Assembly (NCBI GenBank): GCA_963731125.1 | Contig: CAVSVP010000007.1 | Span: 186,001 to 250,000 of the forward strand | Source of the DNA: CAVSVP01 sp963731125 | GTDB lineage: Bacteria > Pseudomonadota > Gammaproteobacteria > Competibacterales > Competibacteraceae | Direction: 5' to 3' | Length of the DNA: 64,000 bases | Shown here: positions 15,956 to 24,578 of the stretch, one piece after another | How the letters are laid out: every line of letters begins with the position of its first letter | How positions within the stretch are numbered: the first letter of the stretch is position 1 | Position numbers and translations under genes: made by a program | Notes under the pieces: generated by a model | What the model saw: the letters and a program-made list of their open reading frames with translations, nothing else | Databases searched by the model: none | Told to the model about the DNA's origin: nothing

Positions 15956-17545
15956 ATGAACAAATTTCTCGAAGAGATGAATCGGCGCCGTACTTTTGCC
16001 ATCATCTCCCATCCGGATGCCGGTAAAACGACGTTGACTGAAAAGCTGCTGCTCTTCGGTGGCGCTATCCAATTGGCAGGTACCGTTAAGGGTCGTAAGG
16101 CTGCCCGACATGCCACTTCTGACTGGATGGAACTGGAGCGCCAGCGTGGTATCTCCGTCACCTCGTCGGTTATGCAGTTTCCCTACCAGGGACGCCTCAT
16201 TAATCTGTTGGATACCCCTGGGCACGAGGACTTTTCCGAAGACACCTACCGTACCCTGACGGCAGTGGACTCAGCGCTAATGGTGATTGACTGCGCCAAG
16301 GGTGTGGAGGAGCGCACTATTAAACTGATGGAAGTCTGCCGCCTGCGCAACACCCCCATTTTTACCTTCATTAATAAGTTGGACCGGGATGGGCGCGATC
16401 CAATCGAACTGATGGACGAGGTAGAAGACATTCTCAAGATTCGCTGCGCCCCGGTAACTTGGCCTATTGGCATGGGACGGAGCCTGAAAGGGGTATATCA
16501 CCTTTATAATGACTTTGTGCATCTGTATCAGCCTTCCCGGAACGATCGCATCAATCGGGGTAATATCATTCACGGGCTGGATAATCCGGAGCTGGATCGT
16601 CTCTTAGGTGCACGGGCTGAGGAGTTGCGCGATGAGGTTGAACTAGTGCGTGGCGCCAGCCACGAGTTTAGTATACGGGAATACCGGGAGGGACAGCTGA
16701 CGCCTGTGTTTTTTGGCTCGGCCATTAATAACTTCGGCATTCAGGAGATGCTGAATGATTTCGTAGAGTACGCGCCGCTGCCGTTACCGCGTTCCACCCA
16801 TGGACGTCATGTATCGCCTGAAGAGGATAGCTTTAGCGGCTTTGTGTTTAAAATTCAGGCGAACATGGATCCCGCCCATCGGGATCGGATCGCTTTTCTG
16901 CGGATCTGCTCTGGGGTCTATCAGCCGGGCATGAAGATGCATCATGTGCGGTTGGGTAGAGAGGTAAAAGTTGCCGATGCCCTGAGCTTTATGGCGTCCG
17001 ATCGGGAACGTGTGACTGAGGCCTATCCAGGGGATATTATCGGCCTGCATAACCATGGCACCATCCGTATTGGCGATACCTTTACGACAGGCGAGGGAAT
17101 ACATTTTTCGGGGATACCGGATTTCGCCCCGGAATTATTCCGCCGTACCCGGTTGCGGGACCCTTTGCGTATGAAGGCTCTACAGAAGGGTCTGGAACAG
17201 CTGTGCGAAGAAGGCGCCACGCAACTGTTTAGACCTCGCAACAGCAATGATTTGATTCTTGGTGCCGTGGGTCTGCTGCAGTTTGACGTGGCCGCTTATC
17301 GCCTAAAGCACGAGTATAATGTGGATTGCCTGTTTGAGACCGTCAATGTGACGACCGCTCGCTGGGTCAGCTGTACCGACGCTAAGCGCTTGGAAGAATT
17401 CACCAGGAAGGCTCATGACAATTTGGCGCTAGACCACCATGGCGAGCTGGTTTACCTGGCGCCAAGCCGAATTAACCTGCAGTTAACCCAGGAACGCTGG
17501 CCTGAAATCCACTTCAGCGCTACCCGGGAGCATGGTTTGGTATAA
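15956..17545 (+). CDS. prfC: Peptide chain release factor 3
   Basis: RF3 is the GTPase that removes RF1/RF2 from the ribosome after termination. The 529-residue product matches the usual length. It shows G1 SHPDAGKTTL near 18-27, the switch region QRGISVTSSVMQF, G3 DTPGHEDFSEDTYR and G4 NKLDRDGRDP. The C-terminal RF3 domain follows (SDRERVTEAYPGDIIGL; LLQFDVAAYRLKHEYN). It begins at ATG 15956 after the broken yrhK gene and is followed 20 bases later by the DUF2970 gene, which may be co-transcribed. Confidence 0.97.
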   Translation: MNKFLEEMNRRRTFAIISHPDAGKTTLTEKLLLFGGAIQLAGTVKGRKAARHATSDWMELERQRGISVTSSVMQFPYQGRLINLLDTPGHEDFSEDTYRTLTAVDSALMVIDCAKGVEERTIKLMEVCRLRNTPIFTFINKLDRDGRDPIELMDEVEDILKIRCAPVTWPIGMGRSLKGVYHLYNDFVHLYQPSRNDRINRGNIIHGLDNPELDRLLGARAEELRDEVELVRGASHEFSIREYREGQLTPVFFGSAINNFGIQEMLNDFVEYAPLPLPRSTHGRHVSPEEDSFSGFVFKIQANMDPAHRDRIAFLRICSGVYQPGMKMHHVRLGREVKVADALSFMASDRERVTEAYPGDIIGLHNHGTIRIGDTFTTGEGIHFSGIPDFAPELFRRTRLRDPLRMKALQKGLEQLCEEGATQLFRPRNSNDLILGAVGLLQFDVAAYRLKHEYNVDCLFETVNVTTARWVSCTDAKRLEEFTRKAHDNLALDHHGELVYLAPSRINLQLTQERWPEIHFSATREHGLV

Positions 17546-17565
17546 GTGCATTGTGAGAGACACCG

Positions 17566-17772
17566 ATGGGAGAAAAACAACCCAATTTTTTTCAGATCAT
17601 TTTAAGCGTTCTCGCCTCTTTTTTCGGCGTGCAAAGCAACAAAAATCGTGAAAGGGACTTTACCCATGGGAAACCCGAGCACTATATTGTCGCCGGATTA
17701 CTAATGACCGTGGTGTTTATCTTGCTGGTCTGGGGCGTGGTTAAGCTGGTGCTGAGCATTGCCGGTGTCTAA
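17566..17772 (+). CDS. DUF2970 small membrane protein
   Basis: A 68-residue protein has the DUF2970 signature (FFQIILSVLASFFGVQSNKN; RERDFTHGKP) and a single transmembrane helix near residues 42-66 (YIVAGLLMTVVFILLVWGVV). Members are widespread single-pass proteins of beta- and gammaproteobacteria with no known function. It starts 20 bases after prfC and likely shares its transcript. Its stop codon abuts a 92-bp inverted-repeat element. Confidence 0.85.
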   Translation: MGEKQPNFFQIILSVLASFFGVQSNKNRERDFTHGKPEHYIVAGLLMTVVFILLVWGVVKLVLSIAGV

Positions 17773-17863
17773 TACCAATTCGTAAAAAATACACTTCAAT
17801 TCGTACTCCGTTTACCGTACTCGATGATTCAAATAATGAAAGGTATTAAATCCAAATTGGTAT
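17772..17863. repeat. 92-bp inverted-repeat element (ATACCAATT ends)
   Basis: Terminal inverted repeats ATACCAATT (17772-17780) and AATTGGTAT (17855-17863) bound an AT-rich, non-coding core. It begins in the DUF2970 stop codon and lies between convergent genes. It looks like a MITE; no second copy is seen in this window. Confidence 0.6.
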
Positions 17864-17912
17864 AAGTGACCACTACCTATCGGCACGAAAAAAAGTCCCG
17901 ATTTAACCTTTC

Positions 17913-17944
17913 CGTAGCCTGGATGGAGCGCAGCGAAATCCGGG
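17913..17944. repeat. Solo short interspersed repeat
   Basis: The segment GTAGCCTGGATGGAGCGCAG, followed by CGAAATCCGGG, has the look of a short repeat seen between genes in many proteobacteria. It lies just before the glyS stop codon and has imperfect inner symmetry (CCTGGAT/ATCCGGG). Confidence 0.5.
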
Positions 17945-17950
17945 ATTTGA

Positions 17951-20023
17951 CTATGACTGCAAGCGCGAAAAATCAGCAACTTGCATAAATAAACCATGCA
18001 ATTTGTTCAGTAGAGCAATACGGTTATTGCGCAGTTCTGAATGATCGACCATGACCATAACCTGATCAAAAAATTGATCCACCGGTCCTTGAAGAGCAGC
18101 CAGTTTCATAAGAGCTTCCCAGTAAAAACCTGCTCTCATTAAAGGAAGCACTTCGGCAGATAGCTCTGTTACATGAGCAGCCAGAGAGCGTTCCGCCTCT
18201 TCTTCTAACAGATCAGGCCTAACCTGAAATGGCAAATTACCTTCCAGTTTTTTCAATATGTTGCGAATCCGTTTATTGGCAGCAGCCAATCTTTCCGCTT
18301 CCGGCAACATGCGAAAAGCGGCTAGGGCACGAATACGTTTGTCAAATTCGAGAGGTGAAGTCGGATAACATTCCAGCACTGCTTCAAAAGTGTCGGGACT
18401 GAAATTTTGCTCTGCATAGTAGCTGCGTAACCTTTCCATACAGAAGGCAAATACCATAGGAACGACAGTGGAAGCTTCAATTGCTAAAGGAAAGTGTCTA
18501 GCGGTTTGTTGTAGCAGTTCTTTTAGGTCTAAATGGATTTCACATTCAATGAGAATTCGCAATAGACCAAGCGCAGCTCGCCGCAAAGCGAACGGATCTT
18601 TTGTACCGGTTGGAGCCTGGCCGATGGCAAAGATACCAACCAGAGTATCCAGTCGATCAGCTAAAGCAACGGCTTGTCCAGTAATAGTCCTCGGCAGTTC
18701 ATCACCGGCATAGCGAGGTAAGTACTGTTCCTCTTGAGCCTGAGCGACTTCTTCTGCTTCATCATCATGTTGCGCATAGTAGCGGCCCATGATGCCCTGC
18801 AGTTCTGGAAATTCCTGAACCATCTGGGTCAGCAAATCGCATTTAGCCAACCTTGCCGCTCGCTCTGCCCAATCCACGTTTCCGCCACTATGTTCAGCGA
18901 TAAACCGAGCTAGATAAGAGATCCGTTCGCTCTTTTCATGAAGGCTACCAAGCTGTTGTTGAAACACAACAGATTTTAAAGCTTCTATTCGCTCGGCCAG
19001 AGGTCGCTTGCGATCCTGAAACCAAAAAAATTCGGCATCGCTGAAACGCGGCCGAATAACACGCTCATTGCCGGTACGAATTTGGCCAGAATCCTTGCTT
19101 TGCAGGTTAGCGATGGTAATAAAGTAAGGCATAAGACGGCCTGTGGAATCCATTACAGGAAAATACTTTTGGTGGTCCTGCATAGTGGAGACCAGAACTT
19201 CTGAAGGTATATTTAGGAAACGTTGCTCAAAGTGCCCTATGAGAGCTACCGGCCACTCTACTAAAGCAGTAACCTCGTCCAACAAATTAGCATCTATGAC
19301 GGCCTGTCCAGCCACTTCCCGCGCAGCAGCATCAGCTTGAGTTCGGATGCTGTTGCGACGCACCGCAAAATCCGCAATGACATTGCCCTCCTTTTCCAGC
19401 AGTAACGCATACTGGCACGGTTCAAACAGCGCAATGGGTTTAGGACAATGAAAGCGGTGACCGCGTGTTTCACGACCGGCAGACACACCTAGAATTTTGG
19501 CAGGAATCACTTCGCTACCATAAAGTAGGACCAACCAATGCACAGGACGCACAAACTCTTCGTTGATATCCGACCAGCGCATTCGCTTGGGGACAGGCAA
19601 CTCAGCTAAAGCAGTCGCCAATAGAGCTGGGAGAATGTCGACGGTCGCTGCGCCGGGTTCTGTGGTGACATGAGTCAGCCAAGCACCTTTATCGGTTTTT
19701 AGAATTTGTAAGTCGCTGACTTCGACACCACAGGAGCGGGCAAAACCGACTGCGGCTTGAGTGGGCTTTCCATCTGCGTCATAAGCAACATGTAAAGCGG
19801 GACCACGGCGCTCTTGACGCCGATCAGGCTGGAATTGCGAAAGTTCGTGAATCAGCACTGCCAGGCGGCGGGGAGTCGCGTAGCTTTTGACTTGCCCCAT
19901 GGCGAGGCCTACCTTAGCCAGTTCATTGCAAACGTTTTGGGCTAGAGATTCGGCCAGGCTTTCCAAATTTTTGGGTGGTAATTCCTCGGTACCAATCTCA
20001 ATGAGTAGATCCTTATTAGTCAT
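17951..20023 (-). CDS. glyS: Glycyl-tRNA synthetase beta subunit
   Basis: The beta chain of the bacterial alpha2-beta2 glycyl-tRNA synthetase has the usual length (690 residues). It starts MTNKDLLIEIGTEELPPKNL, typical of GlyS, and contains the HD-like and tRNA-binding regions (VLVSTMQDHQKYFPV; DEAEEVAQAQEEQYLPRY; FALRRAALGLLRI). It charges tRNA-Gly together with GlyQ. Its ATG overlaps the glyQ stop region by eight bases, so the two are translationally coupled. Confidence 0.97.
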   Translation of the reverse strand: MTNKDLLIEIGTEELPPKNLESLAESLAQNVCNELAKVGLAMGQVKSYATPRRLAVLIHELSQFQPDRRQERRGPALHVAYDADGKPTQAAVGFARSCGVEVSDLQILKTDKGAWLTHVTTEPGAATVDILPALLATALAELPVPKRMRWSDINEEFVRPVHWLVLLYGSEVIPAKILGVSAGRETRGHRFHCPKPIALFEPCQYALLLEKEGNVIADFAVRRNSIRTQADAAAREVAGQAVIDANLLDEVTALVEWPVALIGHFEQRFLNIPSEVLVSTMQDHQKYFPVMDSTGRLMPYFITIANLQSKDSGQIRTGNERVIRPRFSDAEFFWFQDRKRPLAERIEALKSVVFQQQLGSLHEKSERISYLARFIAEHSGGNVDWAERAARLAKCDLLTQMVQEFPELQGIMGRYYAQHDDEAEEVAQAQEEQYLPRYAGDELPRTITGQAVALADRLDTLVGIFAIGQAPTGTKDPFALRRAALGLLRILIECEIHLDLKELLQQTARHFPLAIEASTVVPMVFAFCMERLRSYYAEQNFSPDTFEAVLECYPTSPLEFDKRIRALAAFRMLPEAERLAAANKRIRNILKKLEGNLPFQVRPDLLEEEAERSLAAHVTELSAEVLPLMRAGFYWEALMKLAALQGPVDQFFDQVMVMVDHSELRNNRIALLNKLHGLFMQVADFSRLQS

Positions 20024-20924
20024 GAGTCACCACCTGTTTACACAAAGGAAAACCTAAAGCTTTACGAGCGCTAAAATAGGCGTGAGCAACCGCTTGCGCC
20101 AAGTTGCGTACCCGCAGAATATAGCGCTGCCGCTCAGTGACTGAGACGGCCCGACGAGCATCCAATAAATTGAAGGTATGTGAAGCCTTAAGCGTCATCT
20201 CATAAGCGGGCAAAGGTAATCCTAGTTCAATTAAACGTTGGCTTTCAGCTTCACACGTGTCAAACCAGACAAACAAGGAAGTCGTGTCGGCTTGCTCAAA
20301 GTTATAGGTAGACATTTCAACCTCATTCTGATGAAAAACGTCTCCATAGGTAACCTTGCCCAAGGGACCATTCGTCCATATCAAGTGATAGACGCTCTCG
20401 ACCTCCTGCAAATACATGGCAATACGCTCCAAGCCGTAGGTTAACTCCCCAGTTACCGGTTTGCAGTCGAGGCCACCGGTTTGCTGGAAATAAGTAAACT
20501 GGGTGACTTCCATGCCGTTGAGCCAAACCTCCCAGCCTAAGCCCCAAGCACCCAGGGTCGGTGACTCCCAATTATCTTCTACAAAGCGAATGTCATGTAT
20601 CAATGGATCTATTCCAAGATGCTCCAAAGAACCTAGATAAAGGTCTTGCAGGATCAACGGAGAGGGTTTGATAACCACCTGAAACTGATAGTAGTGCTGT
20701 AGACGGTTCGGATTGTCCCCATAACGGCCATCAGTAGGTCGGCGCGAGGGTTGTACATAGGCTGCACTCCATGGTTCTGGGCCAATAGAACGTAAAAAAG
20801 TCGCCGGATGAAAAGTGCCGGCTCCTACCTCCATATCAAATGGCTGTACCAACACACAACCTTGCTTAGCCCAATAGTCTTGCAAGGCAAGAATTAGCCC
20901 CTGAAATGTTGATACATCGCGCAC
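20016..20924 (-). CDS. glyQ: Glycyl-tRNA synthetase alpha subunit, GTG start
   Basis: This is the catalytic alpha chain with class II synthetase motifs, reading STFQGLILALQDYWAKQGC and then LVQPFDMEVGAGTFHPAT. The start is set at GTG 20924, which gives 302 residues like other GlyQ proteins and has a GGAGG five bases upstream. The frame stays open to an ATG at 21056, but the extra 44 residues are hydrophobic, unlike the family, and lie upstream of that ribosome binding site. It is the first gene of the glyQ-glyS pair. The upstream 680 bases contain no gene. Confidence 0.94.
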   Translation of the reverse strand: MRDVSTFQGLILALQDYWAKQGCVLVQPFDMEVGAGTFHPATFLRSIGPEPWSAAYVQPSRRPTDGRYGDNPNRLQHYYQFQVVIKPSPLILQDLYLGSLEHLGIDPLIHDIRFVEDNWESPTLGAWGLGWEVWLNGMEVTQFTYFQQTGGLDCKPVTGELTYGLERIAMYLQEVESVYHLIWTNGPLGKVTYGDVFHQNEVEMSTYNFEQADTTSLFVWFDTCEAESQRLIELGLPLPAYEMTLKASHTFNLLDARRAVSVTERQRYILRVRNLAQAVAHAYFSARKALGFPLCKQVVTHD

Positions 20925-20929
20925 AAGTG

Positions 20930-20934
20930 CCTCC
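20930..20934 (-). promoter_or_regulatory. Ribosome binding site deciding the glyQ start
   Basis: GGAGG on the minus strand lies five bases before the GTG at 20924. It supports a GTG start over the distant in-frame ATG. Confidence 0.8.
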
Positions 20935-21309
20935 ACATTAATTTTAAAGGTTCTGAAAAAATTGATTAGCCAGAAATAGATCTGTAGGGCCACACCGATT
21001 GCCGCGAGGAGCTGTTGGTAGAGACGCAAGCGGGACAACAAACACCGATAAGACAATAAGTGCCGCTGTAGACCATGTATGCATGGGTGTCTAATCCCGA
21101 CATAATAATGTCGTTAACATACAGCATATAAAATCGCTGCAGCGTCTGTTGCGGACAGCAGACTTTGGAGAAGTATACAACGAATCATTTATGCGATTGC
21201 CGTTGATCACCGTCATCGTCGATGGCAGTCTCAATTAACGAATCAATACTGAAATGTGTTGTCCCGCGATCCGCAGCAAATCAGCGCTATAGTTTTCGCT
21301 ATTGTTTAA

Positions 21310-21400
21310 TAGACATTATCGGAAATAAGCTATTGACCGACTTAACTACTTGTACATCAAGGGCAATAACTCGCCGAAACTTTAAAACCGATAATGTCTA
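21310..21400. repeat. MITE family 2, copy 1 (GACATTATCGG ends)
   Basis: Terminal inverted repeats TAGACATTATCGG and CCGATAATGTCTA bound a 91-bp core containing CTACTTGTACATCAAGGGCA. The TA at each tip is compatible with a TA target duplication, as made by IS630/Tc1-type transposases. The second copy is at 50428-50517 in the his operon. Confidence 0.85.
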
Positions 21401-21605
21401 ATGAATAATGAGGCCACTCGGCTAGCAAAATGATTCCTAACTTTTAGGCTTGCCTGAGATTTAATGAGCAGCTACGATGATGTACCCATGGGAACCATGA
21501 AAATTCCCATGGGTGTGCCACCCCCCAACATCTTACGAGGTGATCAGTGTGTATCGGGGGTTGATAAAATAACTTCTTAAAACCACATAGCGGAGGGTAG
21601 ACGAA

Positions 21606-22058
21606 ATGATAAGTAAACTGTGTCTTGGACTGGTCTTCTTGATGTTTTCGTTAATCGGCACTGGATGGGCAGCCGAAGATTATGGTACGGCCGAGGAAGC
21701 CAAGGCGATGTTAGAAAAAGCAGTGGCCACCGTGAAGGAAGATAAGGACAAAGCTCTAGAAATGTTCACGAAAGGTGAAGATGGCTTTAAAGATCGGGAT
21801 TTGTATGTTTACTGTGGGGGTCCCGACGGTAATTTCACAGCCCATCCTTCCTTAGTCGGCCAGAGTCTAAAGGATTTGCAAGGCAAGGACGGTAAGCCCG
21901 TTGGTGAAGAAATGTATGCAACAGCTAAGGAAGAAGAAATTTCAGAAATCACTTACATGTGGCCGCGACCCGGCGAGACTGAACCAGTTGAAAAGGTCGC
22001 CTATTACACTATGGTGGAAGACCAAATTTGTGCGGTCGGTTACTACCCTAATCAATAA
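21606..22058 (+). CDS. Secreted single Cache domain protein
   Basis: The product has 150 residues, with an N-terminal signal peptide of about 22 residues (hydrophobic LCLGLVFLMFSLIGTGWA, cleavage before AED). The mature part matches small periplasmic single-Cache proteins, with the segments KALEMFTKGEDGFKDRDLYV, GGPDGNFTAHPSLVGQ and KVAYYTMVEDQICAVGYY. Such proteins bind small ligands. They are often free-standing and of unknown partner. GGAGG precedes the ATG by about ten bases and a strong terminator follows the gene, so it is a single-gene transcript. Confidence 0.82.
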   Translation: MISKLCLGLVFLMFSLIGTGWAAEDYGTAEEAKAMLEKAVATVKEDKDKALEMFTKGEDGFKDRDLYVYCGGPDGNFTAHPSLVGQSLKDLQGKDGKPVGEEMYATAKEEEISEITYMWPRPGETEPVEKVAYYTMVEDQICAVGYYPNQ

Positions 22059-22101
22059 CGTAAGTTACGAGATTTTGCTTTGTCTTTAGGCATTTAACGC
22101 T

Positions 22102-22131
22102 ACCGAGGTTGCCGACAACCTCGGTTTTTTT
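22102..22131 (+). terminator. Rho-independent terminator after the Cache gene
   Basis: ACCGAGGTTG pairs with CAACCTCGGT around a CCGA loop, followed by a run of T. It lies 44 bases after the stop codon. Confidence 0.95.
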
Positions 22132-22315
22132 CGTGAGCCTGCGCGTCAACGATAACTTAAACTTTATAGACGTTTCTATAGCAGCCATTTGAAGTCCAGC
22201 GATAAAGTTATATGCATGGGTCCCCACAACGGGTTAGATACCGCATTCATGCTTTTTTTAAATATCAGATATAAATCCTTATCCAATTTAGGTTTCTGCA
22301 TCTAACAGAAACACC

Positions 22316-22347
22316 TTGAAATACTTGTGCTTGACTGTTATTATAAT
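22316..22347 (+). promoter_or_regulatory. Probable promoter of the initiator tRNA and rimP-nusA-infB operon
   Basis: TTGAAA (22316-22321) and TATTAT (22339-22344) are separated by 17 bases, with an overlapping TATAAT at 22342-22347. The initiator tRNA starts ten bases further on. The sequence between the Cache terminator and this site shows nothing else. Confidence 0.5.
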
Positions 22348-22356
22348 CGTCTTTAA

Positions 22357-22433
<77 letters not shown>

Positions 22434-22445
22434 ATTTTTCGATGG

Positions 22446-22468
22446 AAGCCCATTACTGGGCTTTTTTT
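22446..22468 (+). terminator. Terminator-like hairpin between initiator tRNA and rimP
   Basis: AGCCCA pairs with TGGGCT around TTAC, followed by seven T. It should end some transcripts after the tRNA while read-through feeds rimP, unless rimP has its own promoter in 22469-22573. Confidence 0.85.
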
Positions 22469-22573
22469 GTACGCAACGCCGGACATTAATTAGATTAATG
22501 CTGGTGTTGCGGATCAGCCTGAATTAGCTGAGCAAGTGGGCCTTTGGCCCACTTTTCGTTTCCGGTGATCAAA

Positions 22574-23029
22574 ATGCGCCAAGGTACTCACAAGCTACAG
22601 CAAATCTTAGGTCCTGCAGTAGAAGCCATGGGTTATGAATTAGTGGGCATAGAATTTCATTTTCATGACACTAATGCCTTGCTGCGGGTTTACATAGATA
22701 AGGAAACGGGTGTCAACGTGGCCGACTGCCAGCAAGTAAGTTATCAGATAAGTGGGTTACTAGATGTTGAAGACCCAATTCCGGGTCATTACATCCTTGA
22801 AGTATCTTCACCGGGGTTGGATAGGCCGCTCTTTGAGTCTGAACATTTTAGAAGATTTGCTGGCCAACAGGTACGGGTCAATCTAGCCATGCCCCTGAAC
22901 GGTAGGAGAAAACTGCAGGGTTTACTGCAAGGCATGCAAAATAATGATGTAGTACTTTCCATTAATGGAGAAACATTGTTGGTGCCATTAGAGCACATTG
23001 AGAAAGCTCGGCTGATCCCCGAATTTTAA
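22574..23029 (+). CDS. rimP: Ribosome maturation factor RimP
   Basis: RimP is needed for maturation of the 30S subunit. The 151-residue product has the RimP N-domain (LGPAVEAMGYELVGIEFH; DCQQVSYQISGLLDVEDPI) with the family motif YILEVSSPGLDRPL, and a C-terminal Sm-like barrel. The ATG at 22574 (MRQGTHKLQQI) fits homologues and has GGTGA just upstream; the frame also contains an ATG ten codons earlier with no ribosome binding site. It is the first protein gene of the nusA-infB operon, 27 bases before nusA. Confidence 0.95.
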   Translation: MRQGTHKLQQILGPAVEAMGYELVGIEFHFHDTNALLRVYIDKETGVNVADCQQVSYQISGLLDVEDPIPGHYILEVSSPGLDRPLFESEHFRRFAGQQVRVNLAMPLNGRRKLQGLLQGMQNNDVVLSINGETLLVPLEHIEKARLIPEF

Positions 23030-23056
23030 AGATGGGGGCAGAAGAGAGATAAGTAT

Positions 23057-24547
23057 ATGAGTAAAGAGATTTTGTTGGTGGTGGATGCCGTTTCGAATGA
23101 AAAGGGCGTTAGCAAGGAAGTTATTTTTGAAGCCATTGAGGCCGCCCTAGCTTCGGCAGCGAAAAAGCGGTATGAAGAGGATGTCGACGTGCGTGTCAGC
23201 ATTAATCGTCGTTCGGGCGATTACAGCACCTTTCGGCGCTGGCAAGTGGTTGAGAATGAAGAACCACTGGAATACCCAGCCAGACAAATGATATTGAATA
23301 AAGTGCGTGAAATTCAGCCTGATGTTCAAATTGGAGAGTACGTTGAGGTACCCTTGGAAAATGCTGCGTTTGGCCGTATCGCTGCACAAACCGCCAAACA
23401 AGTAATCGTTCAGAAGGTTCGGGAAGCGGAGCGCGCTCAAGTTGTCGATGCCTTTATCCACCGCAAAGGGGAACTTATTAGTGGTAATGTCAAACGAATA
23501 GAGCGCGGCAATGTTTTTTTGGATGTAGGTAGCAACGTTGAGGCATTGATTACTCGAGAAGATACGATTCTTCGCGAACAGATTCGCGTTGGCGATCGAC
23601 TCCGCGGTTTTTTAAAAGACGTGCGCTCTGAACCCCGCGGCCCTCAGTTGTTTGTTAGTCGCGTGGCGCCGGAATTTTTGATCGCTCTTTTTACGCTGGA
23701 AGTACCAGAGGTCAATCAGGGTACTATCGAGATTATGGGGGCGGCACGCGATCCAGGCTCACGCGCGAAAATTGCAGTAAGAAGCAAAGATCCTCGAATT
23801 GACCCAGTAGGTGCTTGTGTTGGCATGCGGGGTTCTCGCGTCCAAAGCGTTTCTAAAGAGCTGTCGGAAGAGCGTATAGATATCGTGTTATGGGATAGTA
23901 ATCCGGCGCAATTCGTTATCAATGCAATGTCGCCTGCAGAAGTCATTTCCATTGTTGTTGACGAAGATTCTCACAGTATGGATATCGCTGTCGCAGAGGA
24001 TAAATTATCACAGGCCATCGGACGTGGTGGCCAAAACGTTCGTTTGGCTAGCGAACTGACTGGCTGGGATCTGAATGTTTTAACTCAAGCACAAGCGCAG
24101 GCGAAAAGTGGCCATGAGGAAGAAAATCTACAGGAAATGTTTATGGAACATCTGGATGTAGACTCTGAAATTGCTGCCGTTTTAGTGCGTGAAGGTTTTG
24201 CCAGCCTTGAAGAAGTGGCTTATGTACCCATCCATGAGATGTTGGAAGTTCGGGAATTCGATGAGGCGCTAATTGAAGAACTACGCAGACGGGCACGAGA
24301 TTCGCTGCTAACGCGAGCTATCGCAGCTGAGGAAAAAATTGGTAATGCGGAACCCGCGCAGGATCTTCTTCATATGGAAGGTATGGATGAAGATTTAGCA
24401 TACTTACTTGCTGAACGAGGCGTGGTAACAATGGAGGATCTTGCCGAATTATCCGTAGATGATCTCACAGAGATGGCAGGATTGGATGAAGGACGCGCCG
24501 CACAGTTAATTATGACTGCCAGAGCACCTTGGTTTGCGAACGAATAG
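23057..24547 (+). CDS. nusA: Transcription termination/antitermination factor NusA
   Basis: NusA binds RNA polymerase and controls pausing, termination and antitermination. The 496-residue length equals that of the Escherichia coli protein. The order is the N-terminal polymerase-binding domain, S1 (LISGNVKRIERGNVFLDVG), KH1 and KH2 (GACVGMRGSRVQ; LSQAIGRGGQNVRLA), and two C-terminal acidic repeats (EEVAYVPIHEMLEVREFD; MEDLAELSVDDLTEMAGL). The acidic repeats are typical of gammaproteobacteria, where they contact the polymerase alpha subunit. It lies between rimP and infB. Confidence 0.97.
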   Translation: MSKEILLVVDAVSNEKGVSKEVIFEAIEAALASAAKKRYEEDVDVRVSINRRSGDYSTFRRWQVVENEEPLEYPARQMILNKVREIQPDVQIGEYVEVPLENAAFGRIAAQTAKQVIVQKVREAERAQVVDAFIHRKGELISGNVKRIERGNVFLDVGSNVEALITREDTILREQIRVGDRLRGFLKDVRSEPRGPQLFVSRVAPEFLIALFTLEVPEVNQGTIEIMGAARDPGSRAKIAVRSKDPRIDPVGACVGMRGSRVQSVSKELSEERIDIVLWDSNPAQFVINAMSPAEVISIVVDEDSHSMDIAVAEDKLSQAIGRGGQNVRLASELTGWDLNVLTQAQAQAKSGHEEENLQEMFMEHLDVDSEIAAVLVREGFASLEEVAYVPIHEMLEVREFDEALIEELRRRARDSLLTRAIAAEEKIGNAEPAQDLLHMEGMDEDLAYLLAERGVVTMEDLAELSVDDLTEMAGLDEGRAAQLIMTARAPWFANE

Positions 24548-24578
24548 TTGGGCTAGGCTGGCGTGGGAGTGAGTGTAG

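Larger units (their letters stand above)
20925..21605. other. Gene-free stretch upstream of glyQ and the Cache gene
   Basis: These 681 bases between divergent genes hold one MITE (21310-21400) and a hairpin with arms CCCATGGGAA (21485-21494) and TTCCCATGGG (21504-21513). A GGAGG at about 21591-21595 serves the Cache gene. No further coding potential is seen. Confidence 0.5.

Noticed and set aside
20925..21056. N-terminal extension of GlyQ
   Set aside because: GlyQ proteins start near STFQGLI; a GGAGG before GTG 20924 fixes the start.
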